The translations under genes and the position numbers were made by a program. The notes beneath the pieces were generated by a model. That model was not told where the DNA came from. It saw only the letters and a list, made by a program, of their open reading frames with translations, and searched no databases. Below are positions 16,346 through 27,811 of a stretch of DNA of 64,000 bases, piece after piece (positions within the stretch are counted from its first letter, which is position 1; each line of letters starts with the position of its first letter). The DNA comes from Microbacterium profundi (GTDB lineage Bacteria; Actinomycetota; Actinomycetes; Actinomycetales; Microbacteriaceae). The stretch is from contig NZ_JPSY01000001.1 of assembly GCF_000763375.1 (NCBI RefSeq), positions 1,488,001 to 1,552,000 of the forward strand, read 5' to 3'.

Positions 16346-17037
16346 CGTGCCGCTCCTGTCTGTGGCGTGTTCCCGAGCGGACCGTTGCCGCTGCCGGTGT
16401 TCTCGATGTGGGCGAGCGCTGCGAGCACTCGGCGGTTGCCGGCTTCGGGTTCGAGGCCGAGCTTCTGGAAGATGGACGTGATGTACTTCTCGACGCTGCC
16501 CTCGGAGAGGAACAACAGCCCCGCGATCGTCTGATTCGACTTGCCCTCGGCGATGAGCGAGAGCACGGTGCGCTCGCGCTCGGTGAGTTGCAGCATCCGG
16601 TCGTCACGGTTGCGACGGGTGAGCAACTGCGCGACGACCTCCGGATCGAGAACGGATGCTCCTTCCGCGATCCGCTCGACCGAGGCGACGAACTCGGCCA
16701 CATCCGCGACACGGTCCTTGAGCAGATAGCCGAGTGGGCCGCCCTGCGCAGCGATCAGGTCACTCGCGTAGCGCTCCTCGACGTACTGCGAGAGCACGAG
16801 AAGTGGCAGCGATGGATGCGTCTTCCGCAGCCCGAGCGCCGCGCGGATGCCCTCGTCGGTGAACGTCGGAGGCAGTCGCACATCGAGGATGCACAACTCG
16901 GGGTCCGTCGTCCGCACCGCGTCGGTGAGGCCCTCGGTGTCCGGCAGGGCCGCGACGACCTCGTGGCCGGAGTCCTCGAGCAGTCGCACGAGGCCCTCGC
17001 GCAGCAGCACGGAGTCCTCACAGATCAGGATGCGCAT
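16342..17037 (-). CDS. NarL/LuxR-family response regulator
   Basis: 231-residue DNA-binding response regulator. The receiver domain (residues 1-120) has the acidic pair in LICEDSVLLREGL, the phospho-acceptor Asp in LCILDVRLPPTF, a Ser/Thr position in LLVLSQYVEERY and Lys in YLLKDRVADV. The LuxR HTH lies at about 145-205 (LTERERTVLSLIAEGKSNQ, IAGLLFLSEGSVEKYITSIF). ATG 17037 follows AAAGGACAG. The same first 18 bases occur again 65 bases upstream (ATG 17102), but that copy leads to a stop after 25 codons, so 17037 is the functional start. It pairs with the kinase encoded just upstream. Confidence 0.92.
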   Translation of the reverse strand: MRILICEDSVLLREGLVRLLEDSGHEVVAALPDTEGLTDAVRTTDPELCILDVRLPPTFTDEGIRAALGLRKTHPSLPLLVLSQYVEERYASDLIAAQGGPLGYLLKDRVADVAEFVASVERIAEGASVLDPEVVAQLLTRRNRDDRMLQLTERERTVLSLIAEGKSNQTIAGLLFLSEGSVEKYITSIFQKLGLEPEAGNRRVLAALAHIENTGSGNGPLGNTPQTGAAR

Positions 17038-17102
17038 GAGATCTGTCCTTTCGGTGCGAAGTGACGTTGCTGGTCGAGATGCGTACAGATCAGGATGCGC
17101 AT
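17020..17102 (-). repeat. 18-bp direct repeat duplicating the response-regulator start
   Basis: The 18 bases ATGCGCATCCTGATCTGT (minus strand) occur at 17102-17085 and again at 17037-17020, 65 bp apart. The upstream copy overlaps the end of the kinase gene (its TGA lies inside the repeat). The layout suggests that kinase and regulator once overlapped directly and that a 65-bp tandem duplication or insertion separated them. Confidence 0.8.
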
Positions 17103-18394
17103 GGCACACTCACCTCCAGCGAGGTCGGTCCGCCCTGGGGGCTGTCGAGGCGGAACGTGCCGCCCGCCGCCAGCACCCGGTTGGAGATGCCGTCGAGTCC
17201 GCCGCCGGGCTGCACCTGCGCGCCGCCCATGCCGTTGTCCTCGACCCGCGCCCACAGCACACCGCCTTCGCGCAGTCGCACGATCACGCGGCACTCACTG
17301 GCCCGCGAATGCTTCGCGGCGTTCGTGAGCGATTCCGCGATCGAGAAGTACACCGCCGCCTCGGCGTCACGGCTGCAGCGTCCGTCCATGCGCACATCGA
17401 GCTGCACGGGGATGTGAGATCTGCTGGCGAGCGCCGAGAGCGCAGCATCCAGGCCGCGATCGTCGAGCACGGACGCATGGATGCCGCGGGCGAGCTGCCG
17501 CAGCTCGGTGATCGCCGCCTTCGTCGAGGTGTGCGCCTCACCGATCAGCTGCTTGGCCGCCGCCGGGTCGTCGTCGATCTTCTGCTGGGCGAGACCCAGG
17601 GTCATACCGACCGAGACCAGCCGGGGCTGGACGCCGTCGTGCAGATCGCGCTCGATGCGGGTGCGCTCGACGTCGGCTGCGCGCACCGCGCCCTCCCGCT
17701 GTGCACTGGTCGTGCGCACCTGCTCGGTCAGTTCGGCCTCACGGTTGGGAACGACGAGTGCGCGGCTGATCGTGCGGTGCAGAAGCGCGAGGCCGATGAT
17801 TCCGGCCGCCGCGGCAAGAGCACCGAGGATGCCGACGAGCACGGCCCACTCGACGCCGATCTGTCCGACACCGAACGCGAGCGGGATGGAGATCGTCTCC
17901 GCCGCGCCGAGTGGAGCGAAGATCGTGATCGCGGAGAAGATCAGGGCCCAGAACAATCGCAGCACGAATGCACCAAAGATGCACGCGATGACGAAGCTCG
18001 CCACCGCCCGCCACATGCGCCCGTCGATGCTCTGGCGACCGAGCGAGCGGAGCCACCCTCCGAACCCCGGCCGCTGACGGCGGCGAGGCTGCAGGTCGGG
18101 GACATCGAGGCCGTACAGTCCTCTGATGCGAACGATCTCGAACCAGCCGAGCCCGAACAGGGCGTAGACGAAGCCCACCAGGAACAGCAGTCCGATTCCG
18201 AGGACGAAGAGCAGGGCCAGGCCGGTTCCGAAGGTGGCGGCCAGGATTCCGATGACGCCGCCGCCGAGCACGCCGAGCGCTGCAAGGTGCAGGATCGTGA
18301 AGAACAGCCGCAGCGGCGGCGCTTTCGCCGGCGCCGGAGACACCGCGGAGGGGACAGCCGGAGACACCGCGGAGGGGACAGTCTGAGTGGTCAT
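17090..18394 (-). CDS. HisKA_3 sensor histidine kinase
   Basis: 434-residue membrane histidine kinase for the adjacent NarL-type regulator. Residues about 28-75 and 120-205 contain four or more hydrophobic segments making an integral-membrane sensor without a large extracellular loop. The dimerisation/phospho-acceptor box ERDLHDGVQPRLVSVGMTLG has the conserved His. ATPase elements follow: ESLTNAAKHSRASECRV (N box) and VEDNGMGGAQVQPGGGLDG (G box). The N-terminus holds a perfect 24-bp tandem duplication (18332-18379), giving SAVSPAVP-type repeats. The signal sensed is unknown; the DUF4097 partner suggests envelope stress. Confidence 0.9.
   Translation of the reverse strand: MTTQTVPSAVSPAVPSAVSPAPAKAPPLRLFFTILHLAALGVLGGGVIGILAATFGTGLALLFVLGIGLLFLVGFVYALFGLGWFEIVRIRGLYGLDVPDLQPRRRQRPGFGGWLRSLGRQSIDGRMWRAVASFVIACIFGAFVLRLFWALIFSAITIFAPLGAAETISIPLAFGVGQIGVEWAVLVGILGALAAAAGIIGLALLHRTISRALVVPNREAELTEQVRTTSAQREGAVRAADVERTRIERDLHDGVQPRLVSVGMTLGLAQQKIDDDPAAAKQLIGEAHTSTKAAITELRQLARGIHASVLDDRGLDAALSALASRSHIPVQLDVRMDGRCSRDAEAAVYFSIAESLTNAAKHSRASECRVIVRLREGGVLWARVEDNGMGGAQVQPGGGLDGISNRVLAAGGTFRLDSPQGGPTSLEVSVPCAS
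18332..18379 (-). repeat. 24-bp tandem duplication in the kinase N-terminus
   Basis: Two identical 24-bp copies (18332-18355 and 18356-18379) duplicate eight codons of the cytoplasmic N-terminus in frame. Probably a recent slippage event without strong functional effect. Confidence 0.85.
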
Positions 18395-18498
18395 GCCTCA
18401 AACGTAGGCCGCGGGCCGTAGGCCGCGACACCGTGTCACCCGGAGAGCTCCGTTCGGGTTTCCCCTACTGCGACGATCTGATCTGCTTTACTGGAGCC

Positions 18499-19209
18499 AT
18501 GACGGCACATGAGGGAGAACCGCACGGCGCTGGACTCGGACAACGGCTGAACTGGCTGCGTGCCGGGGTGCTCGGTGCCAACGACGGGATCGTGTCCGTC
18601 GCTTCCCTCGTCGTCGGCGTGGCCGGTGCGACCACTGACAACGCGGCGCTGCTGACCGCCGGCCTTGCCGGTCTCGTCGGCGGCGCGGTCTCGATGGCGC
18701 TCGGCGAGTACGTGTCGGTGAGCAGCCAGCGTGACAGCGAGAGGGCGCTCATCACGAAGGAACGCGAAGAGCTGCGGACGATGCCGGATGCTGAGCTCGC
18801 CGAACTCGCCGGCCTCTACCGTGACCGAGGGCTGAGCGATGAGACGGCGCTCAGGGTCGCAGAAGAGCTCACCGCGCACGATGCACTCGCCGCCCACCTC
18901 GAGGTCGAACTCGGCATCGATCAGGAAGACCTGGTCAACCCCTGGCACGCGGCCCTGTCGTCTGCGATCGCGTTCACGCTCGGCGCCCTGCTGCCACTGC
19001 TGGCCATCCTGCTCCCCCCGCACGAGTGGCGCGTGCCCGTCACGTTCGTCGCCGTTCTGATCGCCCTCGCTGTGACAGGCGCGGTCGCCGCGCGAATCGG
19101 AGGATCGTCGCCGCTTCGGCCGTCGATCCGCCTCGTGGTGGGCGGAGCGCTCGCGCTGGCCGCGACCTGGTTGATCGGCACACTGCTCGGGACTGCGGGC
19201 GTCGTCTGA
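18499..19209 (+). CDS. VIT1/CCC1-family metal transporter
   Basis: 236-residue membrane protein of the vacuolar iron transporter family, which moves Fe2+ or Mn2+ in plants, fungi and bacteria. It begins MTAHEGEPHGAGLGQRLNWL and shows the family core LRAGVLGANDGIVSVASLVVG with conserved Asp, LVGGAVSMALGEYVSVSSQRD, a cytoplasmic metal-binding helical domain with repeated Glu (ERALITKEREELRTMPDAEL and onward) and three C-terminal membrane helices. ATG 18499 follows CTGGAGCC. It ends at a symmetrical hairpin shared with the convergent DUF3566 gene. Metal specificity cannot be read from sequence. Confidence 0.9.
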   Translation: MTAHEGEPHGAGLGQRLNWLRAGVLGANDGIVSVASLVVGVAGATTDNAALLTAGLAGLVGGAVSMALGEYVSVSSQRDSERALITKEREELRTMPDAELAELAGLYRDRGLSDETALRVAEELTAHDALAAHLEVELGIDQEDLVNPWHAALSSAIAFTLGALLPLLAILLPPHEWRVPVTFVAVLIALAVTGAVAARIGGSSPLRPSIRLVVGGALALAATWLIGTLLGTAGVV

Positions 19210-19212
19210 TGA

Positions 19213-19246
19213 CGAAGGGACGGATGCCGCGGCATCCGTCCCTTCG
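19213..19246. terminator. Bidirectional hairpin between convergent genes
   Basis: A 16-bp perfect inverted repeat (19213-19228 with 19231-19246) lies between the VIT gene and the convergent DUF3566/gyrA operon. There is no clear T-tract, but the symmetry and position fit a shared terminator. The stem contains GGATGCC/GGCATCC. Confidence 0.7.
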
Positions 19247-19271
19247 CTCGATCGTCGAGCGCGTCGAGAAG

Positions 19272-19676
19272 TCAGTTCGAGGTGAAGCCGACCAGCAGCC
19301 CGCCGGTGACCTTGACCGCCAGATTGTAGATGCCGGCGCCGACGGCGCCCAGCACGGTGACCACGATCAGGTTCAGGATCGACACGACCGCGGCGAACGC
19401 CATCACCTGGGGCAGTCCCATGAGTGAGGCGAGCGAGACCGATCCGTCGGTGATGTTGCCGACGAACTCGTCTGTCTGCGACATGATGCCGGTCGCCTGC
19501 AGCACGAGGAAGATCAGGAAGAACGAGACCATGGTCACGATCGCAAGCGCGACGGCGGCAAGGAACGACAGCTTCACAGCCGACCAGAAATCGACGTAGA
19601 CCAAACGCAGGCGGACCTGCTTGCCGCCGGTCTTACGCGTCGATTTCTTCGCCAGCTTGTCGGCTACTGTGCTCAT
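19272..19676 (-). CDS. DUF3566 membrane protein
   Basis: 134 residues, with a Lys-rich N-terminus ([19 protein letters not shown]), then [20 protein letters not shown], and membrane segments at about residues 35-60 and 88-120. The RLR...VDPWSVMK-like motif before the first helix and the location directly after gyrA define the DUF3566 family, common in actinobacteria. Its start overlaps the gyrA stop by 4 bases (ATGA), so it is the terminal gene of the gyrase transcript. The function is unknown. Confidence 0.88.
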   Translation of the reverse strand: MSTVADKLAKKSTRKTGGKQVRLRLVYVDFWSAVKLSFLAAVALAIVTMVSFFLIFLVLQATGIMSQTDEFVGNITDGSVSLASLMGLPQVMAFAAVVSILNLIVVTVLGAVGAGIYNLAVKVTGGLLVGFTSN

Positions 19677-22213
19677 ACGTCGTTGCTTTCCTCAGGGGTC
19701 TCAGTGTCGGGGTCAGCCTCGTCCAGTTCTTCGACGATGCGGCGTTCCCCGTTACGTGCGATGGCGAGGATCCGGTCCTTCTCGGATGTCCGGGCGAACA
19801 CCACTCCCATGGTGTCACGGCCCTTGGCGGGCACCTCGGCCACGGCAGAGCGTACCACCTTGCCGCTGGACAGAACCACCAAGACCTCGTCGTCCTCGGA
19901 CACGATCAGACCACCCGCGAGAGTGCCCCGATCGTCGTTGAGTTTGGCGACCTTGATGCCGATTCCGCCGCGTCCCTGAACGCGATACGCGCCGACGGCG
20001 GTGCGCTTCGCGTAGCCCCCATCGGTCACGACGAACACGAACGCGTTCTCGTCGGCGACGGATGCCGAGAGCAGATTGTCCTCGCCGCGGAAGCTCATTC
20101 CCTTCACGCCGGCGGTGGCGCGTCCCATCGGGCGCAGCGCCTCATCCGTGGCGTTGAAGCGCAGCGACATGCCATGACGGGAGATGAGCAGGATGTCATC
20201 GGTGTTGTCGACCAGCAGGGCACTGACCAGCTCGTCCTCTTCGCGGAGACGGATCGCGATGACGCCGCCCTGGCGGTTGGTGTCGTACTCGGTCAGGCGC
20301 GTCTTCTTCACCAGGCCGTCACGGGTCGCGAGCACCAGGTAGTCGGCCACCGCGTAGTCGCGGATGTCGAGCACCTGCGCGATGTTCTCGTCCGGCTGCA
20401 GGGCGAGGAGGTTCGCGACGTGCTGTCCCTTCGCATCGCGGCCGGCCTCCGGCACCTCGTACGTCTTCGTGCGGTAGACACGACCCTTGTCCGTGAAGAA
20501 CAGCAGCCAATGGTGCGTCGTCGTGACGAAGAAGTGCTCGACGATGTCGTCCGCCCGCAACTGCGCGCCCTTGACTCCCTTGCCGCCGCGGTGCTGCGAG
20601 CGATAGTTGTCGCTGCGAGTGCGCTTGATGTAGCCCTCGCGCGTGACGGTGACGACCATCTCCTCTTCGGCGATGAGGTCTTCCATCGAGACGTCGCCGT
20701 CGAAGCCCTGCAGCACGTGGGTGCGACGGTCGTCGCCGAAGCGCTCGACGATGCCGGTCAGCTCGTCGCGGATGATCGTGCGCTGGCGGGCCTCATCGGC
20801 GAGGATCGCCTTGAAGTCCGCGATCTTGAGCTCGAGCTCGGTGGCCTCATCAAGGATCTTCTGCCGCTCCAGAGCCGCGAGGCGACGCAGCTGCATGGTG
20901 AGGATGGCATCGGCCTGGTCGTCGTCGATGTCAAGAAGCGACTTGAGCCCTTCGCGCGCGTCATCGGCCGTGGGGGAGCGGCGGATGAGGGCGATGACCT
21001 CGTCGAGCGCGTCGAGCGCCTTGAGGTACGCGCGCAGTATGTGCATGCGCTCCTCCGCCTTGCGCAGGCGGAAAGTGGTGCGGCGCACGATCACGTCGAT
21101 CTGGTGCGCGATCCAGTTCGCGATGAACCCGTCGAGCGCGAGCGTGCGCGGCACGCCGTCGACGATCGCCAGCATGTTCGCGCCGAAGTTGTCCTGCAGC
21201 TGGGTGTGCTTGTACAGGTTGTTCAGCACGACCTTGGCGACGGCATCCCGCTTGAGCACGACGACGAGGCGCTGACCGGTGCGGTCGCTGGTCTCGTCGC
21301 GGATGTCGGCGATGCCGGTGATCTTGCCGTCACGGGCGAGGTCGCCGATCTTCACCGCGAGGTTGTCGGGGTTCACCTGGTACGGCAGTTCGGTGATCAC
21401 GAGGCATGTGCGGCCCTGGATCTCCTCGACGTTGACGACCGCGCGCATCGTGATCGAGCCGCGTCCGGTGCGGTACGCCTCGTGGATGCCTTTGGATCCG
21501 AGGATCTGCGCGCCGGTCGGGAAGTCAGGACCGGGGATGCGCTGGATGAGTCCCTCGAGGAGCTCCTCACGAGGCAGGTCGGGGTTGTCCAGCGCCCAGA
21601 GCGCAGCGGCCGACACCTCACGCAGGTTGTGCGGGGGGATGTTGGTGGCCATACCGACCGCGATGCCGACCGACCCGTTGACCAGCAGGTTCGGGAACCG
21701 GGCCGGAAGAACGTCGGGCTCCTGGGTTTGACCGTCGTAGTTCGGGGAGAAGTCGACGGTCTCCTCTTCGATGTCGCGCACCATCTCGAGCGCGAGTGGC
21801 GCCATCTTCGTCTCGGTGTACCGAGGAGCCGCCGCCCCCATGTTGCCGGGGGAACCGAAGTTCCCCTGCCCGAGAGCGAGCGGGTAGCGCAGCGCCCACG
21901 GCTGCACGAGACGCACGAGGGTGTCGTAGATCGCGGTGTCACCGTGCGGGTGGTACTGACCCATGACCTCGCCGACCACGCGAGCGCACTTCGAGAACGC
22001 CTTGTCAGGACGGTAACCGCCGTCGTACATGCCGTAGATCACACGACGGTGCACGGGCTTGAGGCCGTCGCGCACATCCGGCAGCGCACGACCGACGATG
22101 ACGGCCATGGCGTAGTCGAGATAACTGCGCTCCATCTCGAACTTCAGATCGACCTGGTCGATCTTGCCGTGCTCGTGGAAGGGTGTCGCGTCGGGGCGGT
22201 CTTCGTCAGTCAT
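19673..22213 (-). CDS. gyrA: DNA gyrase subunit A
   Basis: 846-residue catalytic subunit of gyrase, which introduces negative supercoils with GyrB. The breakage-reunion domain has the quinolone pocket [18 protein letters not shown], with Thr93 and Asp97 at the positions of E. coli Ser83 and Asp87, and the catalytic Tyr132 in [10 protein letters not shown]. The C-terminal beta-pinwheel has the GyrA-box region [13 protein letters not shown] and ends in an acidic tail ([18 protein letters not shown]). No inserts or frame faults are seen. It lies 61 bases downstream of gyrB, both leftward from oriC. Confidence 0.98.
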   Translation of the reverse strand: MTDEDRPDATPFHEHGKIDQVDLKFEMERSYLDYAMAVIVGRALPDVRDGLKPVHRRVIYGMYDGGYRPDKAFSKCARVVGEVMGQYHPHGDTAIYDTLVRLVQPWALRYPLALGQGNFGSPGNMGAAAPRYTETKMAPLALEMVRDIEEETVDFSPNYDGQTQEPDVLPARFPNLLVNGSVGIAVGMATNIPPHNLREVSAAALWALDNPDLPREELLEGLIQRIPGPDFPTGAQILGSKGIHEAYRTGRGSITMRAVVNVEEIQGRTCLVITELPYQVNPDNLAVKIGDLARDGKITGIADIRDETSDRTGQRLVVVLKRDAVAKVVLNNLYKHTQLQDNFGANMLAIVDGVPRTLALDGFIANWIAHQIDVIVRRTTFRLRKAEERMHILRAYLKALDALDEVIALIRRSPTADDAREGLKSLLDIDDDQADAILTMQLRRLAALERQKILDEATELELKIADFKAILADEARQRTIIRDELTGIVERFGDDRRTHVLQGFDGDVSMEDLIAEEEMVVTVTREGYIKRTRSDNYRSQHRGGKGVKGAQLRADDIVEHFFVTTTHHWLLFFTDKGRVYRTKTYEVPEAGRDAKGQHVANLLALQPDENIAQVLDIRDYAVADYLVLATRDGLVKKTRLTEYDTNRQGGVIAIRLREEDELVSALLVDNTDDILLISRHGMSLRFNATDEALRPMGRATAGVKGMSFRGEDNLLSASVADENAFVFVVTDGGYAKRTAVGAYRVQGRGGIGIKVAKLNDDRGTLAGGLIVSEDDEVLVVLSSGKVVRSAVAEVPAKGRDTMGVVFARTSEKDRILAIARNGERRIVEELDEADPDTETPEESNDV

Positions 22214-22230
22214 GTGTTTCTTTCGTTTGC

Positions 22231-22244
22231 CGAGCTTGTCGAAG
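22231..22244. repeat. Copy of dispersed motif CTTCGACAAGCTCAG (inverted)
   Basis: CGAGCTTGTCGAAG in the 61-base gyrB-gyrA gap is one of five copies in the window of a short repeat related to CTTCGACAAGCTCAGG. The others are near 45404, 45824, 63113 and 63298. Confidence 0.6.
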
Positions 22245-22274
22245 CATCCGGTCCTCGCTCAGAGTTCCTGCGGG

Positions 22275-24386
<2,112 letters not shown>

Positions 24387-24466
24387 CTAGCCTGTTCGGG
24401 AGGAGATGATGTGGCTATACGGCCGTGTGTGGCCCTGAAATCGATCGGGATGCCTCGCTTGGTGCC

Positions 24467-24958
24467 CTACCCGTAGGTATCGCGTGGACCACGCCCTGGG
24501 ACGGCTCTCGGGCCCCATTTCCAAGAGGGGACGTCGGGCCCGATAAATCGAAGGTTGTTCACACCCGCCTGCGGGTAGCGTCTGCCGATCTCGGTGAGGA
24601 TGGTCGCCCGCATGAACTGGAGGTTCTTCGCCCAGGCCGTCGAGTCGCATTTGACCGTCAGCATCCCGTTCTCCAACGACACCGGTTCGGAATGCTTCGC
24701 GGTGTCCGAACCGGCGAGATCCGCCCACTGCCTGACCAGGTCTTCGCGAGCCAGCGTGATCTCCCAGCCGGACTCCCGGCTGAGTTTGTCGAGCACGGCG
24801 CCGAGGACACCGGGGTCGCGCCCAGGTGTGAACGGGGCGTTGTCATCGTCGTCACGGATGCGACGCTTGCGCTTCCAGGATTTCGAGCTCGGCTTCAGGC
24901 CGCGCAGGCGCAGGTAGGTCGCGACCGTCTCGGGGACGTCGGATGCCGCGTCACTCAC
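24467..24958 (-). CDS. DciA-like (DUF721) protein
   Basis: 163 residues of the DUF721 family, whose studied members (DciA) load or recruit the replicative helicase DnaB in bacteria without DnaC. The N-terminal part is basic and unstructured (WKRKRRIRDDDDNAPF). The KH-like core reads LGAVLDKLSRESGWEITLA, REDLVRQWADLAGSDTAKH, GMLTVKCDSTAWAKNLQFM and LTEIGRRYPQAGVNNLRFIG. It starts at GTG 24958 and overlaps the recF end by eight bases; an extension to 25093 would lie wholly inside recF and is rejected. The recF-dciA-gyrB context supports the replication role. Confidence 0.88.
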   Translation of the reverse strand: MSDAASDVPETVATYLRLRGLKPSSKSWKRKRRIRDDDDNAPFTPGRDPGVLGAVLDKLSRESGWEITLAREDLVRQWADLAGSDTAKHSEPVSLENGMLTVKCDSTAWAKNLQFMRATILTEIGRRYPQAGVNNLRFIGPDVPSWKWGPRAVPGRGPRDTYG

Positions 24959-26195
24959 CGTCGTCCTCCTCGCCGTTGTCTGGGCCGTTGTCTGTGCTGC
25001 TCTCGTTATTGCTCTCGGGAGTGCTCTCGGGAGTGGTTTCGTCAGAACCGGCGCGGTCGTCTGTGATCGTTCCGGCGTCGATGCGAACGACATGACGATG
25101 CAGCGCCTCTGGAATATCCTCCTCGACCGCGGCGGTCACCACCACCTGCTCGTAGCCGACCGTGAGACCGGCGAGCCGCTGTCGCCGATCCGCGTCGAGC
25201 TCGGCGAACACGTCGTCGAGGATCAGCACCGGGTCGCCGGCGGGCGATTCCGCGCGCAGCAGCTCGGCGGATGCCAGGCGCAGCGCGAGTGCGACCGACC
25301 AGGATTCTCCGTGCGAGGCATACCCCTTGACCGGGAGCGAGCGCACCCTCAGCAGCAGATCGTCGCGATGCGGACCGACGAGAGTCAGTCCGCGGTCGAG
25401 TTCCTGCGTGCGTTTCGCCTCCAGGGCCGCACGGAACATCTCGGCGATCTCGCCGCGTGAATCCGACGAGCCCACCTCGCCCTCTTCCGGGTCACCGCCT
25501 CGCACCGACAGCGCCCACTCGATCTGCGGGGAGTGATCCGCACCGGCGATCGCCGTGTATGCGTCGGCCAGCGGCTGTTGCAGATCGGTCGCGAGGCGCA
25601 GCCGCTGATCGATGATCTCGGATCCGAGCGCGACGAGCTTGTCGTTCCAGACGTCGAGAGTCGCGAGGGCTTCGCCGCGGATGCCGCGGGCACGGGCCGA
25701 CTTCAGCAGCGCGGTGCGCTGCTTGAGCACACGGTCGTAGTCTCCGAGGACGCCGGCCATCCGCGGAGTGCGCTGAATGAGCAGCTGATCGGCGAAACGT
25801 CGTCGGGACGACGGATCACCGCGCACGATCTGCAGATCTTCCGGGGCGAACAGCACGACGTGCGCGTAGCGCGGAAGCTCATGTGTCTTCGAGGGCGAAC
25901 CGTTGATGCGCGCCTTGTTCGAACCCTGCCTGTTGATCTGCACCTCGGCGAGCACTTTTCGCTCGCCGACCGAGAGACGCGCACGGATCACGGCATATTC
26001 CTGACCGTCTCTGACCATCGGCGCATCCGACGATACCCGATGCGAACCCAGCGTCGCGAGGAAGACCACGGCTTCCGCGAGATTCGTCTTGCCCTGACCG
26101 TTTCGGCCGACCAGAACGTTGGGCCCAGGGAGCAAGGCGAGTTCAGCGGTCGCATAATTGCGGAAATCCACCAGGCTCAGATGCTCCACAATCAC
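24951..26195 (-). CDS. recF: DNA replication/repair protein RecF
   Basis: 414-residue SMC-like ATPase that helps load RecA at single-strand gaps. Walker A is GRNGQGKTNLAEAV (residues about 31-40). The middle has VLFAPEDLQIVRGDPSSRRRFAD, the ABC-type signature region is YASHGESWSVALALRLA, and Walker B is PVLILDDVFAELDADRR. The last 30 or so residues are an acidic Ser/Thr/Glu-rich tail. It begins at ATG 26195, 51 bases after dnaN, on the same strand. No gnd gene intervenes, unlike some actinobacteria. Confidence 0.96.
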   Translation of the reverse strand: MIVEHLSLVDFRNYATAELALLPGPNVLVGRNGQGKTNLAEAVVFLATLGSHRVSSDAPMVRDGQEYAVIRARLSVGERKVLAEVQINRQGSNKARINGSPSKTHELPRYAHVVLFAPEDLQIVRGDPSSRRRFADQLLIQRTPRMAGVLGDYDRVLKQRTALLKSARARGIRGEALATLDVWNDKLVALGSEIIDQRLRLATDLQQPLADAYTAIAGADHSPQIEWALSVRGGDPEEGEVGSSDSRGEIAEMFRAALEAKRTQELDRGLTLVGPHRDDLLLRVRSLPVKGYASHGESWSVALALRLASAELLRAESPAGDPVLILDDVFAELDADRRQRLAGLTVGYEQVVVTAAVEEDIPEALHRHVVRIDAGTITDDRAGSDETTPESTPESNNESSTDNGPDNGEEDDGE

Positions 26196-26246
26196 GGGTT
26201 CACCCTACCTTTTGCCACGGACAAGACGCCGGGCCGGCGACAGAGG

Positions 26247-27389
26247 TCAGCGGAGGAGAAGGTTGGGCTGGAGAAGGTACTTGAACGAGTCGCTGCCCAC
26301 CTGGTCGACCGAGGTCTGGCTGGTGATCAGCACCGGGCTGAGTTTGTTCGCGTTGTCACTCGAGGTGAACGTCACGCGTACGAACTCGCTCTTGACCGCA
26401 CTGAGCGCTTCGGTCAGGTACTGCGGGTTCAATCCGAGAATCACGTCGTCGCCGCCGGAGAGATGGGCATCCACCGACTCGGATGCGCGCGCCTGCTCAC
26501 TGCCCGAAGCATCCATCGTCACGCTGTCGGATGTGAAGGTGAAACGCAGCGGAGCAGCGCGATCGAGCACCAGCGCGACGCGTCGGACTGCCTCGATCAG
26601 GTCGACGGTGTTGACGACCGCGTAGTGCTCGGTCTGCTCGGGGAACAGCCGACGAACCGGCGGGAAATTGCCCTTGATCAGGAGGGAGGTGACGGTCTTG
26701 TTGCCCGCGGTGAACGCGATGATCTCACGATCGCCCTCCCCCGAGAACGAGACCTGGATCGTGCCGGCGTGCCCGAATGTCTTGCCGACCTCGGTCAGCG
26801 TGCGGGCGGGGACCAGCGCAGTCTGCTCGGGAGCGTCGCCGTCCCAGGGCACATCACGAAGGGAGACCCGGTAGCGGTCGGTGGCCACGAGGATGAGATT
26901 GTGACCCGACACTTCGAGCTGCACACCGGTGAGCACGGGAGTCACGTCATCGCGCGACGCTGCGAAGCCCACCTGGGCGATCGCGGTGCCGAAGTCGTCT
27001 GCAGGGACCACGCCGGAAGATCCGGAGACCTCGGGAATCGAGGGATATTCCTCAACCGGCATGGCAGCCAGGGTGAACCGTGCCGATCCGCAGGTGACCG
27101 TGATGCCGCCGTCCTCCTCGACGGCGATCTCGATCGGTGCGTTCGGCAGTCGGCTGGCGATGTCGGAGAGCAGTCGGCCGTGAACGAGAATCGTGCCAGG
27201 TGTGTCTACCGTCGCCTCGATCGTCGTGCGGGCGGATGCCTCGTAGTCGAATGCCGAGAGTGTGAGCCCCTGCTCGCCTGCTTCGATCAGGACACCGGCG
27301 AGGATCGGCTGCGGGTTGCGTTGGGGCAGCAGTTTGACGACGAATGAGACAGCTTCGCTGAAGACATCGCGGTTGACCTGGAACCTCAC
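26247..27389 (-). CDS. dnaN: DNA polymerase III beta sliding clamp
   Basis: 380-residue ring clamp. Three repeated clamp domains are recognisable: MRFQVNRDVFSEAVSFVVKL at the N-terminus, the domain-2 beginning around VPADDFGTAIAQVGFAASRD with GVQLEVSGHNLILVATDRYR, and the last domain ending FKYLLQPNLLLR, shorter than the usual MPMR ending. The gene starts at ATG 27389 immediately downstream of the oriC gap and reads away from it. Confidence 0.97.
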   Translation of the reverse strand: MRFQVNRDVFSEAVSFVVKLLPQRNPQPILAGVLIEAGEQGLTLSAFDYEASARTTIEATVDTPGTILVHGRLLSDIASRLPNAPIEIAVEEDGGITVTCGSARFTLAAMPVEEYPSIPEVSGSSGVVPADDFGTAIAQVGFAASRDDVTPVLTGVQLEVSGHNLILVATDRYRVSLRDVPWDGDAPEQTALVPARTLTEVGKTFGHAGTIQVSFSGEGDREIIAFTAGNKTVTSLLIKGNFPPVRRLFPEQTEHYAVVNTVDLIEAVRRVALVLDRAAPLRFTFTSDSVTMDASGSEQARASESVDAHLSGGDDVILGLNPQYLTEALSAVKSEFVRVTFTSSDNANKLSPVLITSQTSVDQVGSDSFKYLLQPNLLLR

Positions 27390-27811
27390 GGGCGCTCCCT
27401 CGTCGTAATCACAAGAACTGAGACGGGTGGACCCCCGTCAGGGGTTCCCATCGTATCCCCACAGCAGCGATGCGCCATACGACGACTTCTCCCGTTCTTG
27501 AGGTGATCGGATCCGGCTCTCAGAGGGTTAACTCCTTAATGGTGTTAACCGCTGTGGAAACTGTGGATAACTCGGTGGATATCAATCGCGAGTAAGGAAC
27601 TACATGCGTGTGAGATGTGGAATCAGTGAGGAATCCGCACTAAAACAGGGTGTGGGTGACATCGATGTGATTCGGAGTTATCCACAGGATGTCGCGATCG
27701 ACACACATTCGTCCCGAACTCGACACGTATTCATCCACAAGTTATCCACATGTGTAAACCGGCATTTATCTGATGCGTCGCGGCCCTGTCAACTCTCCGA
27801 CAGGATGTTTG
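27390..27811. other. oriC: oriC: dnaA-dnaN intergenic region with DnaA boxes
   Basis: This 422-base gap holds clustered DnaA boxes: TGTGGATAA at 27562-27570, TTATCCACA at 27678-27686 and 27742-27750, plus near-matches TGTGGAAAC (27553-27561) and TCATCCACA (27731-27739). An AT-rich patch with two GTTAAC sites (about 27527-27550) is a candidate unwinding element. In actinobacteria the origin lies in this gap, and the strand polarity of surrounding genes changes here. No protein-coding gene is supported in the gap. Confidence 0.9.

Noticed and set aside
17025..17102. Response-regulator start at ATG 17102
   Set aside because: The frame ends after 25 codons; the real coding starts at the second copy of the repeat (17037).
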